From Novimethylophilus kurashikiensis (GTDB lineage: Bacteria > Pseudomonadota > Gammaproteobacteria > Burkholderiales > Methylophilaceae), in assembly GCF_003112435.1 (NCBI RefSeq), contig NZ_BDOQ01000002.1, forward strand, positions 124,001 to 188,000: a DNA stretch of 64,000 nt, in the 5' to 3' direction. The notes below the pieces were generated by a model. That model saw only the letters and a program-made list of their open reading frames with translations. It made no database searches and was not told the origin of the DNA. Numbering within the stretch: the stretch's first letter is position 1; each line of letters opens with the position of its first letter. Below are positions 35,510-44,082 of this stretch, piece by piece. The position numbers were made by a program, and so were the translations under genes.

Positions 35510-36466
35510 TTAGGCGTTTTGATTGGTGACCAGCATACGGCTCAATACCTCTGCCAGCTTATGGGGTTCGAACTTCGGCACGTACTCATCTACGCCCACC
35601 GACCGCCCAAGATGCGCATTGGCTTCGCTCGAGAGCGATGAGTGCATGATGACCGGAATACCGGCGAAGCGTGGGTCGCTCTTGATGTTGCGCGTCAGTA
35701 CATAGCCGTCCATCTCGGGCATTTCCACGTCGGTCAACACCAATTGGATGTTATCGATGACTTTCTGCCCCAGTGCGTCGCAGCGGTTGGCGATCTTCAG
35801 CAATTCTTGCCAGGCTTCCTTGCCGTTGGTGGCGGAGACACTTGCAATTCCGAGGGCGTTCAAGGCCTTTTCGATTTGCTTGCGTGCCACCACAGAGTCA
35901 TCCGTAAAGAATATTGTTTTGCCTGCAACGGGAATCGGCTTGAGCGAGGAAATCGCCGCATCGTCTACGTAATTGGAGGTTTCCGCCAGAATCTTCTCGA
36001 CGTCCATCATCATCACGATTCGGCCGTCCTTGAGCTCGGTGACTGCAGTGATAAGGCCACCCATTTGTGCCGTAAGCATTTCTGGCGGTACCTTCATGGC
36101 AGACCAGTCGATGCGGAGAATAGTGTCCACGCTCTCGACCAGGAAACCTTGGGTGTGACCGTTGTATTCGGTCACAATCATGATCTGGGGTGCCTTGGAG
36201 TTGTGGATGCCCACGTATTTGATGAGATCGACCACCGGCACCAGAACTCCGCGCAAGCTGACCATGCCTTCGACCGAAGGCGGCATATCAGGTGCGTGGG
36301 TGATCTGGGGGATGCGCATGACTTCGCGCACTTTGAAAACGTTGATGCCGAAGGTTTCTTCCCGACCTGTACGTTCGTCCGTGCCTAACGAGAAAAGTAG
36401 CATCTCCAGCTTGTTAGAGCCGGCCAGCTTGGTGCGAGCGTCAATGCGCTTCAGTAGTTCGGACAT
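35510..36466 (-). CDS. cheV: CheV chemotaxis coupling protein (first of two)
   Basis: 318 residues. Same architecture as its neighbour: CheW-like domain (about 20-175, LEMLLFSLGTDE, GINVFKVREVMRIPQ, GMVSLRGVLVPVVDL) plus receiver domain (about 195-315, FFTDDSVVARKQIEKAL, VLTDVEMPEMDGYVLT). It is the first gene of the minus-strand che block. The 309-base upstream gap, shared with the divergent fleS gene, holds sigma-54-like and sigma-28-like elements. Confidence 0.94.
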   Translation of the reverse strand: MSELLKRIDARTKLAGSNKLEMLLFSLGTDERTGREETFGINVFKVREVMRIPQITHAPDMPPSVEGMVSLRGVLVPVVDLIKYVGIHNSKAPQIMIVTEYNGHTQGFLVESVDTILRIDWSAMKVPPEMLTAQMGGLITAVTELKDGRIVMMMDVEKILAETSNYVDDAAISSLKPIPVAGKTIFFTDDSVVARKQIEKALNALGIASVSATNGKEAWQELLKIANRCDALGQKVIDNIQLVLTDVEMPEMDGYVLTRNIKSDPRFAGIPVIMHSSLSSEANAHLGRSVGVDEYVPKFEPHKLAEVLSRMLVTNQNA

Positions 36467-36536
36467 CTCGGTGCTCCGTGAGTATCAGGCATTCTAGGTA
36501 TTTATTGTGTTTTTAGGCCTTAATTATGCACTCGAA

Positions 36537-36552
36537 TGGCCATTGAGGGAAA
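36537..36552 (-). promoter_or_regulatory. Possible sigma-54 promoter for the cheV operon
   Basis: Read on the minus strand, TGGCCATTCGAGTGCA has the invariant GG and GC at the right distance, with several mismatches elsewhere. The -12 GC is about 70 bases before the cheV ATG, like the fliE element. This match is weaker than those at 25479 and 39264. Confidence 0.35.
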
Positions 36553-36723
36553 GGCCGAGTGCTGTAGCTGAGGCAATTCCTGATCTAATTTTCTGAAATG
36601 TGGACACTGTAGACCTATCACTTAAATTTTCTAACTCGGCATTTGTTATTGTTAGAGTCTGGATGCAGTTGTTCAGATGGCTAATGACCCAGGATCTATT
36701 TTTCAATCTTCAAACAAGCATTA

Positions 36724-36750
36724 GCAACGGCATTTTGACACTATACTTTA
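36724..36750 (-). promoter_or_regulatory. Possible sigma-28 (FliA) promoter in the cheV-fleS gap
   Basis: On the minus strand, TAAAGTAT-N11-GCCGTTGC compares with the FliA consensus TAAAGTTT-N11-GCCGATAA: 7 of 8 at -35 and 5 of 8 at -10, with exact spacing. It would give a leader of about 250 bases before cheV. Nothing else was recognised in this AT-rich gap (36467-36775) apart from the sigma-54-like element. Confidence 0.33.
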
Positions 36751-36775
36751 GATTGAACACATTTATATTGCATTC

Positions 36776-37936
36776 ATGACCGACACATCAAAGCCTCCAT
36801 CGACGCAAGAGGAACTCCAGCAGGCATTCGCCTTGTTCAATCAGGTTTCGGAGCAGCTGACGAGTGCCTACGCTGAATTGCAGGTGAAAGCCGAGGGACT
36901 CACTCAGGAACTTGCCGTGGCCAATGGTGAGTTACGGCGGCAATATGAGGAAAAAGAAGCGCTCTCGCAACGGCTCACTCGCCTGCTCGATGCTTTGCCG
37001 GGCGGTGTGGTAGTCCTAGATGCCGCAGGATTGGTTGAGGAGGCGAATCCAGCTGCACTTAAGTTGCTAACCGAGCCTGTGATCGGTGCACCATGGGAAT
37101 CGGTGCGTGAGCGGTGCCTGGAGGCTACGCCGACGCCAGGCGAATGGCTGTTGGCGGGTACCGAACGGCGTATCAGCATTTCATCCAATATTCGCGAAGG
37201 GCTGCACGGCGAAATCTTGCTGTTGCAAGAAGTAACCGATGCCTACGCCATGCAGATCCAGCTGCAGCGCCATAAGCGTTTATCCGCCATGGGCGAAATG
37301 GCTGCAGCCCTGGCGCATCAGCTCCGTACTCCTTTGGCCGCGGCATTGCTCTACACCTCGCATCTGGCGGATGCCAATCTTGCACCGGAAGATCGAAGCC
37401 GGTTCTCCGAAAAGGCCTTGGGGCGATTGCGTTATCTTGAAAAGCTCATCAAGGACATGCTGGTGTTCGTGCGTGGCGGCCGCAGCGCGCAGGAGAAAAT
37501 CTTGGTGTCTTCGCTCGTGTCCGAAGTGCAGCAAGTGATGGAGCCGCAATTGATTCAGGCTGGAATTGCGTTCACTGTCGACGATCAAAGTCAGGATGCT
37601 TGCGTGCTCGGTAGCCGCGAAGCCTTGGCGGGCGCCTTACATAACCTGTTGAGTAATGCCATGCAAGCCTGCAAGGCGGGCGGTTCGGTATCGCTGTCTT
37701 CTGGAGTGGATGATGGAAAGATTTTGTTCAAGGTGTGCGACACGGGCAAGGGCATCCCTGTGGCGCTGCAGGAGCGATTGTTCGAGCCATTTTTTACCAC
37801 GCGCACCGAAGGCACGGGGCTCGGGCTCGCCATCGTGCGCGAGGTCGTCCAAATTCACGGCGGCGAGATTGCAGTAAAATCCGTCGAAAACGAGGGCAGC
37901 GAATTCTGCCTCAGCTTTCCGATCGTCAAACAATGA
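36776..37936 (+). CDS. fleS: Flagellar sensor histidine kinase (FleS/FlrB type)
   Basis: 386 residues, soluble. An N-terminal coiled coil (about 10-70) is followed by a PAS domain (about 70-155, LLDALPGGVVVLDAAGLVEEANPAA), the phospho-acceptor His181 in AALAHQLRTPLAAALLY, and the HATPase with NLLSNAMQACKAGG, DTGKGIP and GTGLGLAIV. FleS-type kinases phosphorylate a sigma-54 activator that turns on middle and late flagellar genes. Its stop overlaps the start of that activator gene (ATGA at 37933), so the pair is co-translated. Divergent from the che block. Confidence 0.9.
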   Translation: MTDTSKPPSTQEELQQAFALFNQVSEQLTSAYAELQVKAEGLTQELAVANGELRRQYEEKEALSQRLTRLLDALPGGVVVLDAAGLVEEANPAALKLLTEPVIGAPWESVRERCLEATPTPGEWLLAGTERRISISSNIREGLHGEILLLQEVTDAYAMQIQLQRHKRLSAMGEMAAALAHQLRTPLAAALLYTSHLADANLAPEDRSRFSEKALGRLRYLEKLIKDMLVFVRGGRSAQEKILVSSLVSEVQQVMEPQLIQAGIAFTVDDQSQDACVLGSREALAGALHNLLSNAMQACKAGGSVSLSSGVDDGKILFKVCDTGKGIPVALQERLFEPFFTTRTEGTGLGLAIVREVVQIHGGEIAVKSVENEGSEFCLSFPIVKQ

Positions 37937-39261
37937 AACAACTACCTATTTTGATCGTTGAGGACGACGCTAGTCTGCGCGAGGCGTTGGTCGATACATT
38001 AGAGCTCTCTCGCTATCGCGTGTTGATTGCACAGGATGGTGTCCAGGCGTTAGCCGTATTGCGGCAGCATGCGGTTGGGTTGGTCATCACCGATGTCCAA
38101 ATGCCCAACATGACGGGCTTGCAGCTGCTGCACGAGATTAAATCCGAATGGCCTCATGTGCCGGTGTTGCTGATGACGGCCTATGGCGTCATTTCCCAGG
38201 CGGTCGAGGCGATGCGAGAGGGGGCTTGCGATTATCTGGTCAAGCCTTTTGAAGTCGAGGATTTGTTGTCCAGGGCCGCCCGCTGGATGTTGCCGGCAAG
38301 TTTTGCCAGCCAGCAGCAAACAGTCATGGATGACCCGGCCAGCAGTAGCCTCTACGGCATGGCGCTGAAGGTCGCCGATACTCCGGCAACCGTGATGATT
38401 ACCGGTGAGTCCGGGACTGGCAAGGAAGTGATGGCGCGATTTATCCATCAGCATTCCTCACGGGCGGAAAAGCCCTTTGTTGCCGTCAATTGTGCCGCTA
38501 TCCCGGACAACCTGCTCGAGGCAACCATGTTCGGCTACGAAAAAGGTGCCTTTACCGGTGCCACGCAGGCGCAGCCGGGGAAGTTCGAGCAGGCGCAGGG
38601 CGGCACGCTGCTGTTGGATGAAATTTCCGAAATGCCGCTGGCGCTACAGGCCAAATTGCTGCGGGTATTGCAGGAGCGTGAGGTCGAGCGCGTCGGGGGG
38701 CATAAGGCGATTGCATTGGATGTACGTGTGCTGGCGACTTCCAATCGCGACATGAAGGCTGAGGTTGAGAAGGGGGCGTTCCGGGAGGATTTATTCTATC
38801 GCCTGAATGTTTTCCCCTTACAGATTGCACCATTGCGCGAGCGAGTGCAGGATATCTTGCCTTTGGCGCGTCATTTTCTTTCGGAAATGTCTGCTTCCAT
38901 GGGACGAAAATCCATGCGACTGTCAGATGAGGCGGAGCAAACACTGTTGAGCTACCCTTGGCCGGGCAATGCACGCGAACTTGAGAATGTGATTCAGCGC
39001 GCAGTGATTCTGGCTGGTAGCGATAATATTTTACCGCAACACCTACATCTGCCTATTTCCGCACAAAGGCCTCATCGACAACCCCCTGACGTGACGGGAG
39101 AGGCTTCGGGCGAGATCAATGATCTTAAATCCCTGGAAAAAGTCCACATCATGAATGCGCTAGATTCGGTAAACGGGTCACGCAAGCTGGCAGCACAAAA
39201 GCTAGGCATGAGCGAGCGCACCTTGCGGCATAAGTTGCAGCAGTATCGGGAAGGAAAGTGA
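37933..39261 (+). CDS. fleR: Sigma-54-dependent flagellar response regulator (FleR/FlrC type)
   Basis: 442 residues. The receiver domain (1-120) has Asp10-12 pocket residues and phospho-Asp54 in VITDVQMPNMTG. The AAA+ domain (about 140-360) has Walker A GESGTGKE, the sigma-54 contact loop GAFTGA, Walker B GGTLLLDEI and the sensor FREDLFYRLNVFPL. The C-terminal Fis-type helix-turn-helix is NGSRKLAAQKLGMSERTL. ATG at 37933 overlaps the fleS stop; the longer open frame upstream just reads fleS out of frame. A sigma-54 promoter begins three bases after its stop, in front of fliE. Confidence 0.93.
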   Translation: MKQLPILIVEDDASLREALVDTLELSRYRVLIAQDGVQALAVLRQHAVGLVITDVQMPNMTGLQLLHEIKSEWPHVPVLLMTAYGVISQAVEAMREGACDYLVKPFEVEDLLSRAARWMLPASFASQQQTVMDDPASSSLYGMALKVADTPATVMITGESGTGKEVMARFIHQHSSRAEKPFVAVNCAAIPDNLLEATMFGYEKGAFTGATQAQPGKFEQAQGGTLLLDEISEMPLALQAKLLRVLQEREVERVGGHKAIALDVRVLATSNRDMKAEVEKGAFREDLFYRLNVFPLQIAPLRERVQDILPLARHFLSEMSASMGRKSMRLSDEAEQTLLSYPWPGNARELENVIQRAVILAGSDNILPQHLHLPISAQRPHRQPPDVTGEASGEINDLKSLEKVHIMNALDSVNGSRKLAAQKLGMSERTLRHKLQQYREGK

Positions 39262-39263
39262 AT

Positions 39264-39279
39264 TGGCCCAGGATTTGCT
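39264..39279 (+). promoter_or_regulatory. Sigma-54 promoter for fliE
   Basis: TGGCCC-AGGAT-TTGCT matches the -24/-12 consensus TGGCAC-N5-TTGC(A/T) at all but one position, with exact spacing. It lies 65 bases before the fliE start and immediately after fleR. A TATAAT at 39315-39320 is also present, with TAGACA 19 bases upstream of it, so a second sigma-70 start is possible. Confidence 0.7.
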
Positions 39280-39343
39280 TTTTAAAGCCTAGACAAATAC
39301 TTCCGATGTAGGACTATAATCGGATAACAACTTGAGAAACGCA

Positions 39344-39661
39344 ATGGATACAAAGGGCATTGATCAATTACTCAGTCAGATGAACGCTGCGGCGGCAATC
39401 GCCGGCGGCAAAACTGACACGGCTCCCGCCGACAGTGCGGCAAATTTTGCCGATGCCCTCAAGGGGGCGATCGATCAGGTCAATGCGGCACAACAAGGCG
39501 CTGATCAAAAAGCCGAGGATTTTCAACTCGGCAAGCCTGAGGCAAATATTCAGGATGTGATGATCTCGCTGCAAAAAGCCAGTATTTCCTTCCAGACCAT
39601 GGTGCAGGTGCGTAATAAGCTGGTTGCTGCATATCAGGACGTAATGAACATGCAGGTTTAA
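39344..39661 (+). CDS. fliE: Flagellar hook-basal body protein FliE
   Basis: 105 residues, the usual FliE length. FliE joins the MS ring (FliF) to the proximal rod. The C-terminus is conserved: NIQDVMISLQKASISFQTMVQVRNKLVAAYQ. The central FADALKGAIDQVNAAQQ is also typical. The start is ATG at 39344. In most flagellated proteobacteria fliE is followed by fliF-fliG-fliH-fliI; here a methyltransferase and nadB follow, so the rest of the basal-body operon lies elsewhere. Confidence 0.95.
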   Translation: MDTKGIDQLLSQMNAAAAIAGGKTDTAPADSAANFADALKGAIDQVNAAQQGADQKAEDFQLGKPEANIQDVMISLQKASISFQTMVQVRNKLVAAYQDVMNMQV

Positions 39662-39733
39662 TTACCTTGCGAATTGCATCCGAATTTCTCTTCTAGATAT
39701 ATCCAACCTTTTAACCAACAAAAATAACTAACT

Positions 39734-40225
39734 ATGGCAACGACTTCTCTTGATCTCGGTTGCGGCCTCAATCCTAAAAATATTTTCAATGCGGAAGTGG
39801 TTTATGGGATTGATGTTCGAAATGATACCGCCAACAATATTGTCAAAGCGGACTTGGTGATAGAGCCTATTCCTTTTGATTCGAATTTCTTTGATTTTGT
39901 TACGGCACACGACTTTCTAGAGCATATTCCCCGGTTGATCTATGCTCCGCAACGAAGAAATCCTTTTGTTGAGTTAATGAGCGAGGTCTTCCGTGTGCTC
40001 AAGCCGGGTGGAAAGTTTTTATCTCAAACGCCGGCTTATCCGCATGCCGAGGCCTTCTGCGACCCGACGCACGTCAATATCATTACAGAGCAGACGTTTC
40101 CCTACTATTTTGATGATGTAAATAATTGGGGAGCCATTTATGGTTTTAATGGGTCTTTCAGGATATTAAGCCAATCATGGCAAGGCCCTCACTTGATTAC
40201 TATCATGGAGAAAGTTTCGAAGTAG
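39734..40225 (+). CDS. Small AT-rich SAM-dependent methyltransferase
   Basis: 163 residues. Motif I is LDLGCGLNPKN, the acidic strand end is GIDVR, and the post-motif region is FDFVTAHDFLEHIPR with VFRVLKPGGKF. Conserved HVNIITEQTFPYYF follows. This class I methyltransferase type is often found in surface-glycan or flagellar modification loci; the substrate here is unknown. Codon use is visibly more AT-rich than in neighbouring genes and there is no good ribosome site, both of which suggest recent transfer. It sits alone between fliE and nadB, 72 bases after fliE. Confidence 0.85.
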   Translation: MATTSLDLGCGLNPKNIFNAEVVYGIDVRNDTANNIVKADLVIEPIPFDSNFFDFVTAHDFLEHIPRLIYAPQRRNPFVELMSEVFRVLKPGGKFLSQTPAYPHAEAFCDPTHVNIITEQTFPYYFDDVNNWGAIYGFNGSFRILSQSWQGPHLITIMEKVSK

Positions 40226-40240
40226 ATTGAGTGTGCGCAA

Positions 40241-41869
40241 CTAAGCACTTGTCTTACGTTTCCGTCTTCCATGCATATGATCTAGCAGGCTGTAGTAGTT
40301 GGAAGGCTCCAAGACGGTTGGAATCGCTTCCGGCAACATTTCTGGATAATCCTTGCTGTAGTGCAACCCACGGCTTTCTTGGCGTTCCATGGCACTTCTC
40401 ACGATGAGCTCGGCCACTTGAAGCAGGTTGCGCAGCTCAATTAAATCGCCATTAACCCGGAAGTTGCTATAGAACTCATGGACCTCATCGCGTAGCAGGT
40501 TGATGCGGTGCATGGCGCGGGTTAGTCGCTTGTTGGTGCGCACGATGCCCACGTAATTCCACATAAAGCGTCGAAGTTCGCTCCAGTTATGAGTGATGAC
40601 GATTTCTTCATCTGCGTCCGTCACCCGGCTTTCATCCCAATCCGGTAATTCAGGAATCTCCATGCCACGCTGCGTCAGGATGTCGATGGCGGTTGCGCGT
40701 GCGAATACCATGCATTCCAGCAATGAGTTAGATGCCAGTCTATTGGCGCCGTGTAATCCGGTACAGGCGGCTTCGCCAATGGCATATAGATGCGGGAGAT
40801 CGGTGCGGCTATTCATGTCCGTCATCAGTCCGCCGCAGGAATAGTGGGCGGCTGGCACGACAGGAATAGGTTGCTTGGTGATGTCGATGCTAAGTTCGAA
40901 GCAGCGCCGGTAAATGGTCGGGAAATGCGACAGGATGAAATCGGCGGGACGGTGCGAAATGTCTAGGTAAACGCAGTCGATCCCGCGTTTTTTCATCTCG
41001 TAGTCGATGGCCCGTGCCACAACATCACGGGGTGCCAATTCGGCGCGTTCATCGTGCTCCGGCATGAAGCGCGTCCCGTCCGGCAGTTTGAGAATGCCGC
41101 CTTCGCCGCGCACTGCCTCGGTAATCAGGAAAGACTTGGCCTGCGGGTGATAGAGGCAAGTGGGATGGAACTGGATGAATTCCATGTTTGCCACGCGGCA
41201 ACCGGCCCGCCAGCCCATCGCCACGCCGTCGCCCGTCGCCACGTCCGGGTTGGTTGTGTAGAGGTACACCTTGCCCGCGCCGCCTGTCGCCAATACCGTG
41301 TTTTGAGCGCCGATGGTCACTACCTTGCCTTGCTGTTGGTCGAGCACGTAGGCGCCCAGGCAGCGATTATTGCGTCTGTCGTTCTTCTTGGCCGTGATGA
41401 GGTCGACGGCGATGTGATGCTCCAACACCGTGATGTTGGGATGGCGTCTTACTTTTTCGGCCAGCGTTTCCTGCACGGCGTGTCCAGTCGCATCGGCGGC
41501 ATGGATGATGCGCCTGCGGCTGTGGCCGCCTTCGCGAGTCAGGTGGAAACCGCTGTTGTCGTCTTCACGGGTGAACGGCACGCCTTGGTCGATCAGCCAC
41601 TGTACCGTTTCACGGCTATGTTCTACAACGAACCGAGTGACTTCCGGATCGCAAAGGCCGGCGCCGGCAATCAAGGTGTCCTGGATGTGCGCTTCAATAG
41701 TGTCGTCGTCGGCCAGCACCGCAGCGATGCCACCTTGGGCCCAATGGCTCGAACTGTCGTTGAGTTCTCTTTTTGTAATCAGGCAGATGCTGCGGGTAGA
41801 CGCCAGGTGAAGCGCGAGGGTCAAACCGGCCAGACCGCTGCCTATGATGAGTACATCGAATTTCCGCAA
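40241..41869 (-). CDS. nadB: L-aspartate oxidase
   Basis: 542 residues. FAD enzyme that oxidises aspartate to iminoaspartate, the first step of NAD synthesis. The FAD-binding start is [19 protein letters not shown]. Family motifs [42 protein letters not shown] and [15 protein letters not shown] are present. The start is a TTG at 41869; there is no in-frame ATG before the dinucleotide-binding fold, and the ribosome site is poor. It is divergent from rpoE, an arrangement also seen in E. coli. Confidence 0.96.
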   Translation of the reverse strand: MRKFDVLIIGSGLAGLTLALHLASTRSICLITKRELNDSSSHWAQGGIAAVLADDDTIEAHIQDTLIAGAGLCDPEVTRFVVEHSRETVQWLIDQGVPFTREDDNSGFHLTREGGHSRRRIIHAADATGHAVQETLAEKVRRHPNITVLEHHIAVDLITAKKNDRRNNRCLGAYVLDQQQGKVVTIGAQNTVLATGGAGKVYLYTTNPDVATGDGVAMGWRAGCRVANMEFIQFHPTCLYHPQAKSFLITEAVRGEGGILKLPDGTRFMPEHDERAELAPRDVVARAIDYEMKKRGIDCVYLDISHRPADFILSHFPTIYRRCFELSIDITKQPIPVVPAAHYSCGGLMTDMNSRTDLPHLYAIGEAACTGLHGANRLASNSLLECMVFARATAIDILTQRGMEIPELPDWDESRVTDADEEIVITHNWSELRRFMWNYVGIVRTNKRLTRAMHRINLLRDEVHEFYSNFRVNGDLIELRNLLQVAELIVRSAMERQESRGLHYSKDYPEMLPEAIPTVLEPSNYYSLLDHMHGRRKRKTSA

Positions 41870-41893
41870 AATCAGGACTCGTAATCGGGAATT

Positions 41894-41921
41894 GAACCAA
41901 CCCGAGTTTAGCGTTGTCTGT
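41894..41921 (+). promoter_or_regulatory. Possible RpoE/AlgU-type autoregulatory promoter
   Basis: GAACCA (41894-41899), a 17-base spacer, then TCTGT (41917-41921) resembles the RpoE/AlgU consensus GAACTT-N16/17-TCTGA. It lies about 75 bases before the rpoE start, where an autoregulated promoter is expected. Confidence 0.4.
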
Positions 41922-41994
41922 TAGCTGCGTACAGTGTTGGCGCGGTATACTTCGCTGATCGCACATAACAAGGCAATAACAGGGAGAAGCGCTC

Positions 41995-42597
41995 TTGGCG
42001 AGCGACCGTGACATAGATCAGCAACTGGTCGAACGGGTTCAGCGTGGAGATAAGCAGGCTTTCGGGCTATTGGTGGACAAATACCGCCGCAAGCTCGGCC
42101 GGCTGCTGTCCCGCTTCATCCGCGACCAGGCGGAAGTGGAAGACGTGGTGCAAGAGGCCTTTATCAAGGCTTACCGCGCGCTACCCAATTTCCGCGGGGA
42201 AAGTGCTTTTTATACCTGGCTCTACCGCATTGGCATCAATACTGCCAAGAACTACCTGGTATCCATGGGGCGCCGGCCGCAGACCTCGAACGAGATCGAC
42301 GTGGACGACGCGGAGAACTTCGAGGACGGCGACGAATTGAGAACACTCGATACGCCGGAAACTGAACTGATGACACAGGAAATTGCCAAAACCGTGCAGT
42401 TGGCAATTGATGCATTGCCTGAAGATCTGAAAACCGCAATCGTGCTGCGCGAAATCGAAGGTTTGAGCTATGAAGAGATCGCCACAATGATGGATTGCCC
42501 GATCGGGACCGTGCGTTCACGCATCTTCCGTGCCCGTGAATCCATCGCCGAACGATTACGGCCGTTGCTCGATACCCCCCAGGATAAAAGATGGTAG
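41995..42597 (+). CDS. rpoE: Extracytoplasmic stress sigma factor RpoE/AlgU
   Basis: 200 residues. Region 2 reads FGLLVDKYRRKLGRLLSRF and VEDVVQEAFIKAYRALPNFRG; region 4 reads AIVLREIEGLSYEEIATMM and CPIGTVRSRIFRARE. It directs transcription of envelope-stress genes and is held by RseA. The start is a TTG at 41995 behind AGGGAG at 41981-41986; no ATG gives the family N-terminus. It heads rpoE-rseA-rseB-rseC-mucD. Confidence 0.95.
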   Translation: MASDRDIDQQLVERVQRGDKQAFGLLVDKYRRKLGRLLSRFIRDQAEVEDVVQEAFIKAYRALPNFRGESAFYTWLYRIGINTAKNYLVSMGRRPQTSNEIDVDDAENFEDGDELRTLDTPETELMTQEIAKTVQLAIDALPEDLKTAIVLREIEGLSYEEIATMMDCPIGTVRSRIFRARESIAERLRPLLDTPQDKRW

Positions 42598-42613
42598 TAG
42601 ACAGGAGAATCAA

Positions 42614-43102
42614 ATGAAGGAACAGCTATCCGCACTCATGGATGGAGAGATGGATATGGATGAAAATCCACATCTATACACAGCACTTTGTAAAAGCGAT
42701 GAAGCTGAAGCGTGCTGGTCGACCTACCATCTTATTGGCGACGTAATGCGCGGCGAATTCCACGCGCAAAACGGCATGTATTCCAAGATTATGCAGCAAC
42801 TCGAATCCGAACCCACCGTATTGGCACCGCGACGCCGTACCCTGCGCGAGCGTTTGCAGCATCAGCATGTGGTGCCTGTTGCCGCATCAGTGGCTGCTGT
42901 CGCATTCGTCGGCTGGATCGTCTGGCAATCCCAGAATGTCGGATTGCCTACCCAAGCGCCTGCCCCCTCCATCGCCCAGAACACCTTGTCTCCCGAATCT
43001 CTCAACAATTACATGCTGGCTCACCATGAATACGCACCGACCTACGGTATGCAGCATGCGTATGAAATCCAGCCTGCTACTTATTCGGAAACCGGTAATT
43101 GA
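42614..43102 (+). CDS. rseA: Anti-sigma-E factor RseA
   Basis: 162 residues. The N-terminal sigma-binding domain starts MKEQLSALMDGEMDMDE and includes WSTYHLIGDVMRGE. One membrane segment follows (about residues 85-105, VVPVAASVAAVAFVGWIVW), then a periplasmic tail that regulated proteolysis would act on. AGGAG at 42603-42607 fixes the ATG at 42614, 16 bases after rpoE. The open frame upstream overlaps rpoE and is not used. Confidence 0.92.
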   Translation: MKEQLSALMDGEMDMDENPHLYTALCKSDEAEACWSTYHLIGDVMRGEFHAQNGMYSKIMQQLESEPTVLAPRRRTLRERLQHQHVVPVAASVAAVAFVGWIVWQSQNVGLPTQAPAPSIAQNTLSPESLNNYMLAHHEYAPTYGMQHAYEIQPATYSETGN

Positions 43103-43107
43103 TTCGA

Positions 43108-44082
43108 ATGCGCTCGTTGATCCGTCGCCTCGGTTTGTTGCTTTGGTTGTTGCCGCTAGCGGGACAGGCGGCGGAGTCCGGTGATCCCTGGCTGATGTTG
43201 GACAAAGCCAATCAAGCTGCACATCAGCTCAATTACAAGGGGGTGTTCGTTTATCAGGCGGGCGCCAATGTGAGTTCGATGCAGATCATGCACGTGAACT
43301 ACGGCCCCAGCGGCGAGTTTGCGCGCCTGGTGCTGCTGGACGGTGTTCCTCGCGAGATGCTCCGCCAGGGCAATGACGTGGTGATCTACCAGCCCAAGAG
43401 CGAAAAGGTCATGGTAGACAAGCGTCGGCTGCAGAACGGTTTCCCTGCTGTGTTGCCCAAGCTGACAGACGACCTGAAAGCGAACTACCAGATCAAGCTT
43501 GGCGGTACCGAGCGCATCGGCGGACACGAAGGGCAAATGGTCACTCTGGACCCGCGAGACAAACTCCGTTATCGATGCAAGCTGTGGATCGAGCGTGAAT
43601 CGGGATTGCTCCTTAAGATGGCCATCCTCAATGACAAGGATGAAGTGATCGAGCAAGTGGCGTTCAGCCAGTTGATGCTGGTGGATAGTGACAATAGTGA
43701 CTGGTTCCATCCGGATATCCAGCGCGGTAAAAGCTACGTGATGGCGCCCGAGGAAACCGTGACACCGATTCCTGCACGGGATGAAAGCTGGACGGTCACG
43801 CATTTACCGCCGGGGTTCCGCAAGACTGAGCAGGTTAAACGTGCAGTGCCGGGCAAGCCTTATCCGGTTAGCCATCTCGTGTTCTGGGATGGTCTTGCCT
43901 CGGTGTCTGTATTCATCGAGCCCGTGAGTCAGGGTGTCTCGGTGCCCAAGGTCGGCAGTTTCAGCCAGGGCGCTACCAATGTATTGGTGACAGTGCACGA
44001 TGGTCATCAGGTCGTGGTGATGGGCGAAGTGCCTGCAGCTACGGTCGCACAAATTTCCAACGGAGTCGTATTTAACAAATGA
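43108..44082 (+). CDS. rseB: Sigma-E regulatory protein RseB/MucB
   Basis: About 324 residues with a signal peptide (MRSLIRRLGLLLWLLPLAGQAA). RseB is periplasmic; it binds RseA, protects it from cleavage and senses mislocalised lipid or LPS. Family features are WLMLDKANQAAHQLNYKGVFVY, the MucB N-domain strand pairs, and the C-terminal GNDVVIYQPKSEK-to-HLVFWDGLASVSVFIEP region. An in-frame TTG at 43099 overlaps the rseA stop and has a slightly better-spaced GGAA upstream, so the true start may be either. Confidence 0.92.
   Translation: MRSLIRRLGLLLWLLPLAGQAAESGDPWLMLDKANQAAHQLNYKGVFVYQAGANVSSMQIMHVNYGPSGEFARLVLLDGVPREMLRQGNDVVIYQPKSEKVMVDKRRLQNGFPAVLPKLTDDLKANYQIKLGGTERIGGHEGQMVTLDPRDKLRYRCKLWIERESGLLLKMAILNDKDEVIEQVAFSQLMLVDSDNSDWFHPDIQRGKSYVMAPEETVTPIPARDESWTVTHLPPGFRKTEQVKRAVPGKPYPVSHLVFWDGLASVSVFIEPVSQGVSVPKVGSFSQGATNVLVTVHDGHQVVVMGEVPAATVAQISNGVVFNK

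Noticed and set aside
36735-36769. TTGACA at 36735 with TATATT at 36764 as a fleS promoter
   Set aside because: The spacer is 23 bases, too long for sigma-70; no better pair was found.
41054-41884. 276-codon open frame on the plus strand opposite nadB
   Set aside because: Low-complexity, no family features; nadB on the minus strand has all its motifs.
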